Source: Candidatus Galligastranaerophilus gallistercoris
GTDB taxonomy: Bacteria; Cyanobacteriota; Vampirovibrionia; Gastranaerophilales; Gastranaerophilaceae
Assembly (NCBI GenBank): GCA_018710795.1
Contig: DVJH01000048.1
Coordinates: 1 to 6,959, forward strand
Length of the DNA stretch: 6,959 nucleotides
Reading direction: 5' to 3'
Shown: piece by piece, positions 1 through 5,760 of the stretch
Numbering within the stretch: the stretch's first letter is position 1
How the letters are laid out: every line of letters begins with the position of its first letter
Made by a program: the position numbers and the translations under genes
Notes under the pieces: generated by a model
Seen by the model: only the letters and a program-made list of their open reading frames with translations
The model's database searches: none
Told to the model about the DNA's origin: nothing

Positions 1-1
1 T

Positions 2-1093
2 GTTGAACTAAACGAATTTAATATCCCGCTTGCAAAAAAGATTTTATCAAGTGAAATTTTATGCAATAATCCCGAATTTATGAAGTATGCGGGTTTAACT
101 TTACAATATCTGGATACGGAAGAAAAATGTGAAGCAAAAATAATGTTTCTGGATAAAATATTATCCGATAAAAGGTATACAGATAACTCCGAATTAACGT
201 ATTGTATACATAAAATGCTTTCAGGAATAAAAACAACCGAGCAGTATAAATTAAATATGATGTTTCTTGACAAAATATTGTCGCATATAAAACAGGACGA
301 AAACGGTATTTTTGCGGATGATACAGGGGATAACCTTGTTTTAAATCCGTTTTTTCAGCGTCAAATTGTTTTTTCAATAAACCAAGTAAGCAATTTTGAG
401 CAATACAGGCTTGCAGAACGTATTTTATCCGATGAAAATGCATTTAACACAAATATTATGACAAATTTTTCACACATTGTCTTAAATAAGCAAGATGAAG
501 GTGTAAGATTTAATTTTCTTGATAAAATCTTATCCGATGAAAAATTATGCGGCAATAAAGAATTTATGGAAAATTTTTCGGGCGGTATTATAGCTGCGGT
601 AAGCAATCAATACCAGCTTCAGCCGGCAGATAAAATCTTATCCGATGAAAGTTTAATAAATAACCATGATTTTATGAAATATGCGGGTGATATTTTGCGC
701 AATACAGAAACAAAAGAACAAGCCGAAGTTGCAAACCGCATTTTATCCGATGAAAGATTAACAAACAACCCCGAATTTATGGACGCAGCAGGCAGAATAG
801 TTTCAATGGCAGGTTCAGAAGAAGAAGCGAAGCGCATTATTAACTTTCTTGATAACTATGAAAAAATGGAAATTCTTCCAAAGCAAATGCTTACGCTTTT
901 AGATAAAAATAATAAGGTATCTTTAAGCGAATTAAAAGCGTTAAATAAAACAATAGGATATAAGGAAGCTTCAAAATTATCTTCCCTTGATACCGCAATT
1001 GCCGCAAAATTTATTGATGTATACGGAAAAACAAACATCAACGAAATTCCCATTTATCAAAAAAGAGATTTCTTAAGAAATCTTGTTTCATAA
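2..1093 (+). CDS. ILSDE-repeat helical protein, 5'-truncated by the window
   Basis: The reading frame is open from base 2, so the gene begins upstream of the window; the ATG at 80 is internal, because residues before it (LAKKILSSE...NNPEFM) already belong to a repeat. The visible 363 residues contain seven degenerate repeats of about 35-39 residues (one of 49), with consensus [DEN][KR]ILSDE-x-L-x-x-N-x-[ED]-F-M followed by a second helix rich in Gln/Glu/Ala. The last repeat gives way to a Lys-rich helical tail ending KRDFLRNLVS. I see no catalytic motif, and no membrane segment. The pattern suggests an alpha-solenoid, perhaps a binding scaffold; this is inference. The TAA stop is in the same frame as the HD-domain gene that starts 39 bases later, with no stop between, so this may be the N-terminal part of one larger protein. 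Function unknown. Confidence 0.75.
   Translation, partial: VELNEFNIPLAKKILSSEILCNNPEFMKYAGLTLQYLDTEEKCEAKIMFLDKILSDKRYTDNSELTYCIHKMLSGIKTTEQYKLNMMFLDKILSHIKQDENGIFADDTGDNLVLNPFFQRQIVFSINQVSNFEQYRLAERILSDENAFNTNIMTNFSHIVLNKQDEGVRFNFLDKILSDEKLCGNKEFMENFSGGIIAAVSNQYQLQPADKILSDESLINNHDFMKYAGDILRNTETKEQAEVANRILSDERLTNNPEFMDAAGRIVSMAGSEEEAKRIINFLDNYEKMEILPKQMLTLLDKNNKVSLSELKALNKTIGYKEASKLSSLDTAIAAKFIDVYGKTNINEIPIYQKRDFLRNLVS
35..853 (+). repeat. Tandem protein-level repeats, [DEN][KR]ILSDE type
   Basis: Repeat starts, marked by the codon before [KR]ILS, fall at 35, 152, 269, 416, 521, 629 and 734, and a degenerate edge (DNYEK) follows at 851. Spacings are 117, 117, 147, 105, 108, 105 and 117 bases, all multiples of three. 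The most similar units are those starting at 521, 629 and 734, each with ILSDE and an E/D-F-M about ten residues on. The third unit (269) has lost the SDE and is 10-14 residues longer than most. At DNA level the copies have drifted except around 'attttatccgatgaa'-like cores, so this is an old protein repeat rather than a recent DNA duplication. Confidence 0.85.
1091..1093 (+). other. Single in-frame TAA separating two same-frame ORFs
   Basis: This TAA is the only stop in the frame running from base 2 to 3157 (1,052 codons). The 13 codons after it, up to the next ATG at 1133, read NTNLFNKSETIKK, a normal-looking helical sequence that joins smoothly to MFPLIPDNKEEYC. No Shine-Dalgarno sequence precedes the ATG at 1133. 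A single-base change from AAA, CAA or GAA would create the stop. Nonsense mutation or assembly error is therefore more likely than two independent genes, but true gene separation cannot be excluded. Confidence 0.65.
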
Positions 1094-1132
1094 AACACTA
1101 ACCTTTTTAATAAAAGCGAAACGATTAAAAAA

Positions 1133-3157
1133 ATGTTTCCCCTTATCCCCGATAATAAAGAAGAATACTGTTCAATACTTCCTTCTATCGTAAGATCATT
1201 AGGTATCGAAACAAATGTATTAAACGATGATGAAGTAAATAAATTTAATAAAGAATTAACCTCACTTTCAGACAGCCTTGCAAAATTATCGGATGAAGAA
1301 TTTAATAACCTTAATATAGTTCAGGAATATTCAAGGGATGAATTTATTCAAGATATTTTATCTAACGTAAAAGGGCTTTCAAGAAACGAAAGACAAAAAC
1401 TATACGATTACTTCGGTTTTGAACTTCACCATAACAGAAGAACAAAAACGGGCTTTGCAATTTCAGGATACCCCGTTAACTTAAATAACGGTAAAAAACT
1501 TGCACAAATAACAGACCCCATTACAAAAGAAACAGTCGAAAAAGTAAGACCTTATGTAATAAGGTTTTCTGAAGAAAACAAAATAAAATGCTCTAACTCT
1601 GACATTGAAGCAAGCTTAAATGAAATTGCAAAATATCTTCCCGAAATCCACGGGTTAATAGGAAAAGTTCAGGCGGGAAACGAAGGTCTTGAAACAAAAG
1701 GCTCTCATAATTATGATATCTTTTCTCATTCCCTTAAAGTTATGCAGAAAATTTCACGGGATGAAAGATTTAATCAATTAAACGATTCCGATAAAAAGTT
1801 AATGCTTTTAGCTTCCTTAATGCATGATATAACAAAAATAGAAGGTCATACCGATAAAACCCATGCAAACGAGGGCGCATTCGATACATATTTTATTGCA
1901 AAGAAATTCAATCTCAGTCGTGATGAAGAAATTAAACTCTATACTTTAATTAAAAACCACGAGTGGCTCGGATACGTAAACAGCGCCGATAATAAAAAAG
2001 AGCTTGAAAAAAGGCTTAAATCAACCGCATATGATTTAAGACATGATAACATTTTAGAGTTATTAAACATATTCTCCCATGCAGACCTTAAAGCGGTTAA
2101 ATTTGATGATTCTTTCCATGATAAAAAAGAAGGAAAATCAAGAGTTGATTTTGAAGGAAATGTAAGAAGCTTCGGCGAAGCTTGCGATTATCATACCGAA
2201 AAATTAAAAGGATATATAGGCGAACTTAAAAAATCACAGCCAATGCTTCCCGTTACAAAAATTCCCTCCGCAGACAAAATAAAACAAAATCTTATGGTGA
2301 ACCCCGACGGTTCAACGAATTATAAAGGAATATATGTTGATGATGACGGACTTGTCGTAGTTAAATTCAATGAAGTTGAAAATGAAACATGGGAAAAAAT
2401 CGGTTTCCCGAAAGGTTCAATTTCAAAAGGAATTAAAACAACAACAAGCACAGGTGAAGAAGTTGACACGGGAAATATAAAATTTATTGCCCACGGGCTT
2501 GATTATTCAAACCAGTTAATTAATTTTGACGCATTCCCTTTAATTAATTCGGATGCTCTTTTATCGGTAAGCTACACCGAGCGCCCAGAATCAAAATACA
2601 GATTTTTTAGGCCCCAGGGTATTTTACTTGACGTTGATACAAAATATATCCATGGCGGTGGCGATACGGATTCAGGCTCAGGCTGCGGAAAAGATATAAA
2701 TAACTTTAAAGAAAACTATATCTTCGGCGGATACAGAGAACATGACAGACTCTATATATCAAACTTAATTAAAGAAGCGCTTAATTTATCCGATGAAGAA
2801 TATATTGAATTTGTAAAAGAAAATGAAAATAAAAGCTTAGGGGAAATTGAACCCGATGAAACAAGAGAAAAATTAATCAAAGCTTTTGCTTCAATTAATT
2901 CAAATACAAGAAAAGGCGAAAGAGAATACAACGAAATGTATGTTTCAAACCCCAAACCCCCCATGGCCGTTTTTGCATACAGCATTGATTATAATGAGAA
3001 AATAGATAACCCTCTTGAATTTCTAAAAAGAGATGAAATCAAAGGCCATGAACAAGGTTTTGGCACACAGGGCGAATTATCCGTTAAAAACAGAACCGAA
3101 TTTTTAAGAGAATACGCACTTGATAGAAACCTTCCGTTCTTTGTTTTCGGCGATTAA
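1133..3157 (+). CDS. HD-domain phosphohydrolase-like protein with unknown C-terminal region
   Basis: 674 residues from the first in-frame ATG, which has no visible ribosome binding site. Residues 1-150 are helical and unrecognised. Residues about 190-325 form an HD domain: H199 (IFSHSLKV), the H231-D232 doublet in LASLMHDITK, H276-E277 (KNHEWLG) and D318 (FSHADLK). This is the metal-binding pattern of the HD superfamily, which hydrolyses phosphoester or nucleotide substrates; the substrate here cannot be told. Residues 390-674 match nothing I know. They include a Gly-rich stretch at 508-519 (GGGDTDSGSGCG), an aromatic/basic stretch (KYRFFRP, 488-494) and EREYNEMYV (596-604). No signal peptide or membrane segment is evident. 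The frame is continuous with the upstream repeat protein apart from one TAA, so this may be the C-terminal two-thirds of a larger, now split protein. The HD assignment is firm; the biological role is unknown. Confidence 0.8.
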   Translation: MFPLIPDNKEEYCSILPSIVRSLGIETNVLNDDEVNKFNKELTSLSDSLAKLSDEEFNNLNIVQEYSRDEFIQDILSNVKGLSRNERQKLYDYFGFELHHNRRTKTGFAISGYPVNLNNGKKLAQITDPITKETVEKVRPYVIRFSEENKIKCSNSDIEASLNEIAKYLPEIHGLIGKVQAGNEGLETKGSHNYDIFSHSLKVMQKISRDERFNQLNDSDKKLMLLASLMHDITKIEGHTDKTHANEGAFDTYFIAKKFNLSRDEEIKLYTLIKNHEWLGYVNSADNKKELEKRLKSTAYDLRHDNILELLNIFSHADLKAVKFDDSFHDKKEGKSRVDFEGNVRSFGEACDYHTEKLKGYIGELKKSQPMLPVTKIPSADKIKQNLMVNPDGSTNYKGIYVDDDGLVVVKFNEVENETWEKIGFPKGSISKGIKTTTSTGEEVDTGNIKFIAHGLDYSNQLINFDAFPLINSDALLSVSYTERPESKYRFFRPQGILLDVDTKYIHGGGDTDSGSGCGKDINNFKENYIFGGYREHDRLYISNLIKEALNLSDEEYIEFVKENENKSLGEIEPDETREKLIKAFASINSNTRKGEREYNEMYVSNPKPPMAVFAYSIDYNEKIDNPLEFLKRDEIKGHEQGFGTQGELSVKNRTEFLREYALDRNLPFFVFGD

Positions 3158-3202
3158 ATTTTGATATAGTGCATTAAGTTAAAACCCGTCTTATTAAAAA
3201 AT

Positions 3203-3262
3203 GCCCGTGAGAGGATTTAAATCTCCTTACATTCACCGTATTGAGGGTGATGTTTATCACAG
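3203..3262 (-). pseudogene. Decayed tRNA-Arg copy (3' side)
   Basis: Lies just downstream of the intact tRNA-Arg on the same strand. It retains an acceptor 3' half (complement of 3203-3209), a T-arm whose loop has changed from TTCGAAT to TTTAAAT, and an anticodon stem TCACC/GGTGA (3233-3237 with 3246-3250). The loop is eight bases (complement of 3238-3245), not seven. The D-arm is destroyed and there is no matching 5' acceptor half. It cannot fold as a working tRNA. Confidence 0.65.
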
Positions 3263-3288
3263 GTGAGGTCAGGTTGCATAAAAAAGAT

Positions 3289-3362
3289 TGTCCACGAGAG
3301 GATTCGAACCTCCGACATTCACCTTAGGAGGGTGACGTTCTATCCTGCTGAACTACGTGGAC
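3289..3362 (-). tRNA. tRNA-Arg (anticodon CCT)
   Basis: A complete 74-base cloverleaf on the minus strand. The acceptor stem GTCCACG/CGTGGAC pairs at all seven positions, with discriminator A. The D-arm is GTTC/GAAC with A14, G18-G19 and A21 in the loop. The anticodon stem is TCACC/GGTGA around loop CTCCTAA, giving anticodon CCT, which reads AGG arginine codons. The variable loop is ATGTC, and the T-arm is GGAGG/CCTCT (one G-U pair) with loop TTCGAAT. The 3' CCA is not encoded. A T-run follows two bases after the discriminator's neighbour. Damaged copies of the same tRNA lie on each side, and only this one is intact. Confidence 0.96.
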
Positions 3363-3374
3363 AAGATATATTTA

Positions 3375-3403
3375 ATTTTAATTATTTAATTTTAAAATCT
3401 CAA
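3375..3403 (-). promoter_or_regulatory. Candidate promoter of tRNA-Arg(CCT)
   Basis: On the minus strand, TTGAGA (complement of 3398-3403) is separated by 17 bases from TAAAAT (complement of 3375-3380). Transcription would start about six bases before the mature tRNA 5' end at 3362. The position fits well, but the region is almost pure A/T, so chance matches are likely. Confidence 0.45.
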
Positions 3404-3413
3404 GTTTATTTAA

Positions 3414-3490
3414 TTAAGGGGGAGGATTTAAACCTCCGATATTCACCGTATTGAGGGTGACGTTCTATCCTTTGCAGAACTTGTGTGGAC
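3414..3490 (-). pseudogene. Decayed tRNA-Arg copy (5' side)
   Basis: Lies upstream of the intact tRNA-Arg on the same strand. It keeps the 5' acceptor start GTCCAC, a D-stem GTTC/GAAC (3462-3465 with 3477-3480) with an enlarged loop, the anticodon stem TCACC/GGTGA and a T-stem GGAGG/CCTCC. The T-loop is TTTAAAT rather than TTCGAAT, the anticodon loop has eight bases, and the 3' acceptor half is replaced by unrelated sequence (3414-3420), so the acceptor stem cannot close. It shares the altered T-loop and anticodon loop with the copy at 3203-3262, so those two descend from one already altered copy. Confidence 0.7.
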
Positions 3491-3516
3491 AAATGATTTT
3501 TATTTTATTCAATTTT

Positions 3517-3552
3517 AAAAAAAGATAATGTTAATTTAACATTATCTTTTTT
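3517..3552 (-). terminator. Rho-independent terminator of the metallopeptidase-like gene
   Basis: The inverted repeat gataatgtta (3524-3533) / taacattatc (3537-3546) has a three-base loop and is flanked by seven A and six T, so it works in either orientation. It sits 16 bases past the stop codon of the minus-strand gene at 3569-4273 and separates that gene from the tRNA cluster downstream. The stem is A/T-rich but long. Confidence 0.75.
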
Positions 3553-3568
3553 ATCACAAATATAAATT

Positions 3569-4273
3569 TTACGCTATTAAATCAAGCTGTTTGATTTCAT
3601 TTGCCATTTTGCTTGCGGGGTGTTTATCGTCTCCCGCTTTCATATGTCCGTATTTATCAAATACCCTTTCTTTTAAGCCGGTTTTATCCGCTCCGAATTC
3701 AAAAAACAGTTCGGGATATAAATTCACCCCTTCTTTAAAAAGAAAAGAATCCTGCCCGTCATAAATTCCCGGGTATTTTTTCTCAAAACCTCTGTGAACA
3801 AGAACATTTAACGCCAGATTATCCAATTCTTCCTGAATGGAATTTGAGGTATCGTCATCTTTTGCGTGCCCCGCTTCATGAGAGATAGCTTCTGCGGTTG
3901 CAAGAATTTCGGGCTTTGAAGATGCATCTTTATATCTTTCGTTTATTAAAACGGTTCTCGTTCCTTCTTCTTCACCTCTTGCAAGACAGGCATGGACGTC
4001 TTTGTCTGAAAATTTTCCGTATTGAATGGGGATATCATTATCTTCAAGATAATCCACGATTTCTTCGCCGCTGTTAAATGCCGGATTAATCCCTAAAGAG
4101 CGCATGTACATAATGTCGGTTTTATCAAATTCAACATCTTCAAGCTCATCTAAGGCTTCATCAATTATCCCTTTTTGAGTTGAGTCCGTTTTAACGGGTC
4201 TGGCATAAATAACGCCTTTTAGAGCATCTCTTGCCGCAAACGGCTGAGCGAAAGAAACACCTGTTATTCTCAT
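3569..4273 (-). CDS. HEAGH zinc-metallopeptidase-like protein
   Basis: 234 residues. The motif ISHEAGHAKD gives H132-E133-x-x-H136, the zincin HExxH signature, with two His as zinc ligands and Glu as general base. E149 in IQEELDNLALNVL, 13 residues after H136, is a plausible third ligand, as in gluzincins and ImmA/IrrE-like peptidases, where an acidic helix with a downstream Ala follows. The substrate is unknown. The N-terminus (MRITGVSFAQPF) resembles the short 'I-x-F-x-x' starts seen on other lineage-specific proteins and is not a classical signal peptide; no membrane segment is present, so the location is uncertain. The ATG at 4273 follows an AAGGGA element about 12 bases upstream and a strong promoter. 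The gene stands alone, transcribed divergently from purB and ended by the hairpin at 3517-3552. It could be an inactive relative, but both His and the Glu are intact. Confidence 0.8.
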   Translation of the reverse strand: MRITGVSFAQPFAARDALKGVIYARPVKTDSTQKGIIDEALDELEDVEFDKTDIMYMRSLGINPAFNSGEEIVDYLEDNDIPIQYGKFSDKDVHACLARGEEEGTRTVLINERYKDASSKPEILATAEAISHEAGHAKDDDTSNSIQEELDNLALNVLVHRGFEKKYPGIYDGQDSFLFKEGVNLYPELFFEFGADKTGLKERVFDKYGHMKAGDDKHPASKMANEIKQLDLIA

Positions 4274-4327
4274 AAATCACACATCCCTTAATTTCCAAAG
4301 AACACGAAACAATCGGTAATTTCCGTT

Positions 4328-4356
4328 ATTATACACTAAAAATACCTAAAAATCAA
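4328..4356 (-). promoter_or_regulatory. Promoter of the metallopeptidase-like gene
   Basis: On the minus strand, TTGATT (complement of 4351-4356), a 17-base spacer and a perfect TATAAT (complement of 4328-4333) give a near-consensus sigma-70 promoter. The predicted transcript starts near 4321, with a leader of about 48 bases before the ATG at 4273. It lies back to back with the purB promoter elements. Confidence 0.75.
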
Positions 4357-4364
4357 TTTTTTGG

Positions 4365-4373
4365 TGTTATAAT
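4365..4373 (+). promoter_or_regulatory. Extended -10 promoter of purB
   Basis: TGTTATAAT is a perfect extended -10 (TG, one base, TATAAT). No good -35 is seen, as expected when the extended element carries recognition. The -10 ends at 4373 and the purB ATG begins at 4380, so transcription would start at or next to the start codon. Confidence 0.65.
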
Positions 4374-4379
4374 TTTTCT

Positions 4380-5657
4380 ATGATTAAAAGATATTCAAGA
4401 GAAGAAATTTCCAATATCTGGGAACTGCAGTCAAAATTTTCATATTATCTTAAAGTTGAGCTTGCGGTTGTTGAAGCTTATAGTAAATTGGGCGTTATTG
4501 ACAATGAAGCATTTAACCATATCAAAAAAACCGCAAGGTTTGATTTAAAAAGAATTGATGAAATTGAAAAAATTGTTCAGCATGATGTTATTGCGTTTTT
4601 AACCTCCGTTAATGAAAATGTCGGGGATAAATATTCAAATCTTATTCATAAAGGCTTAACAAGTTCCGATGTTATTGATACCGCTTTTGCGCTTCAGATA
4701 ATCGACGCTTCAAAAATTATCTTAAAGGATTTGGATGACGTTATTGAATCTTTTAAAAATCTTGCAATTAAAACAAAACATACGTTATGCACCGGCCGCT
4801 CGCACGGTATCGGGGCCGAGGTTGAAACATTCGGGTTTAAAATTTTAAACCATTTGGAGATGTTTAACCGCGCAAAGGAAAGATTTTTGTTTGCCCTGAA
4901 TGAAATTTCAACGGGGCAAATTTCGGGACCCGTCGGAACGTATTCAAATATTGACCCTGAAGTTGAAAAAATAACGCTTGAAATTTTGGGATTGAAGCCT
5001 GCTAAAATTTCAACCCAGATAATTGCAAGAGATATCCATGCAAACTATATTGCGGCATTGGCGATTATGGCAAGTGCGGTTGAAAATTTTGCGGTTGAAA
5101 TCAGACATCTTCAAAGATGGGAAGTAGCCGAAGTTGAAGAAGGGTTTTCAAAAGGGCAAAAAGGTTCATCCGCTATGCCCCATAAGAAAAATCCCGTAAA
5201 ATCGGAAAATTTAACGGGGCTTGCAAGAATTATAAGGGGCAATTTAACCGCTGCCATGGAAGACATTGTTTTATGGCATGAAAGAGATATTTCTCATTCG
5301 TCGGTTGAAAGGGTAATTTTTCCCGATTCCACGATATTAATAGATTTTATGCTTGTAAGGCTTAAAAATTTAATTGATAACCTTGTCATAAAAGAAAACA
5401 ATATGCTTAAAAACCTTGATAAATACGGCGGGATAATGTTCTCTCAAAGCTGCCTTTTAAAATTGACCGAAAAAAATATGACAAGAGAAAAAGCCTATGA
5501 AATTGTCCAAAAAGAGGCGCTGGATGCATTTAACAATAACGGCAATTTCAGGGAAAATATGAAAAAATATTTAACCGAAGATGAAATCAAAGAATGCTTC
5601 AGCTATGATAATTATTTGAAAAACATCGACGTTATTTTTAAGCGTTTCGGCATATAA
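4380..5657 (+). CDS. purB: Adenylosuccinate lyase
   Basis: 425 residues, full length for the bacterial family (about 430). It is a cytoplasmic homotetramer of the fumarase/aspartase superfamily. It carries out two steps of purine synthesis: SAICAR to AICAR plus fumarate, and adenylosuccinate to AMP plus fumarate. The N-terminus MIKRYSREEISNIW matches the usual PurB start, which fixes the ATG. Conserved elements are QHDV (H69), HKGLTSSDVIDTA (90-102), GRSHGIGAEVETFG (139-152, with H142 as catalytic His) and the signature loop KGSSAMPHKKNP (261-272, with S263 as catalytic Ser). Family variants usually have GRTHG; here Thr is Ser, a mild change. No Shine-Dalgarno precedes the ATG and the promoter -10 is six bases away, so the mRNA is probably leaderless. 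No purine genes adjoin it; a new promoter region follows before the next gene. Confidence 0.97.
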   Translation: MIKRYSREEISNIWELQSKFSYYLKVELAVVEAYSKLGVIDNEAFNHIKKTARFDLKRIDEIEKIVQHDVIAFLTSVNENVGDKYSNLIHKGLTSSDVIDTAFALQIIDASKIILKDLDDVIESFKNLAIKTKHTLCTGRSHGIGAEVETFGFKILNHLEMFNRAKERFLFALNEISTGQISGPVGTYSNIDPEVEKITLEILGLKPAKISTQIIARDIHANYIAALAIMASAVENFAVEIRHLQRWEVAEVEEGFSKGQKGSSAMPHKKNPVKSENLTGLARIIRGNLTAAMEDIVLWHERDISHSSVERVIFPDSTILIDFMLVRLKNLIDNLVIKENNMLKNLDKYGGIMFSQSCLLKLTEKNMTREKAYEIVQKEALDAFNNNGNFRENMKKYLTEDEIKECFSYDNYLKNIDVIFKRFGI

Positions 5658-5707
5658 AATTTCCTTTTATCATACATTAAAACGATTTTTTAAAAAATAT
5701 AGTGTGC

Positions 5708-5737
5708 TACTCTACTGTTACTATAATTGTTAGAGTA
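5708..5737 (+). promoter_or_regulatory. Promoter with possible operator for the 5761-6590 operon
   Basis: A perfect TATAAT lies at 5722-5727, with no convincing -35. A 7-base inverted repeat, tactcta (5708-5714) and tagagta (5731-5737), is centred almost exactly on the -10 box, where a bound repressor would block polymerase. The transcript would start near 5734, giving a short leader with a purine-rich ribosome site (AAGGA at 5748-5752, eight bases before the ATG). The promoter is likely; the operator is a guess from symmetry alone. Confidence 0.5.
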
Positions 5738-5760
5738 TTAAGAGGAAAAGGAAAAGACTT

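Noticed and set aside
361..837. Minus-strand ORFs with repeated SSDKI
   Set aside because: They are the mirror of the ILSDE codons of the plus-strand repeat gene and have no start signals of their own.
35..853. CRISPR or DNA satellite array
   Set aside because: Repeat spacing is irregular, copies are conserved only at protein level and always in frame, and there are no identical DNA repeats.
902..934. Possible EF-hand calcium loop (DKNNKVSLSE)
   Set aside because: The invariant Gly is replaced and the closing Glu comes two residues early, so it does not fit a 12-residue EF-hand loop.
3263..3454. 63-residue plus-strand ORF (HERIRTSDIHLRRVTF...)
   Set aside because: It is the antisense of tRNA-Arg and its remnant; this is a well-known false ORF produced by reading a tRNA backwards.
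3203..3490. A tRNA remnant acting as suppressor for the TAA at 1091
   Set aside because: A UAA suppressor needs anticodon UUA; neither remnant loop contains it and neither has a closed acceptor stem.
5685..5698. Possible terminator after purB (attttttaaaaaat)
   Set aside because: The stem is only A/T pairs with no usable loop and no G/C core, so it is too weak to call.
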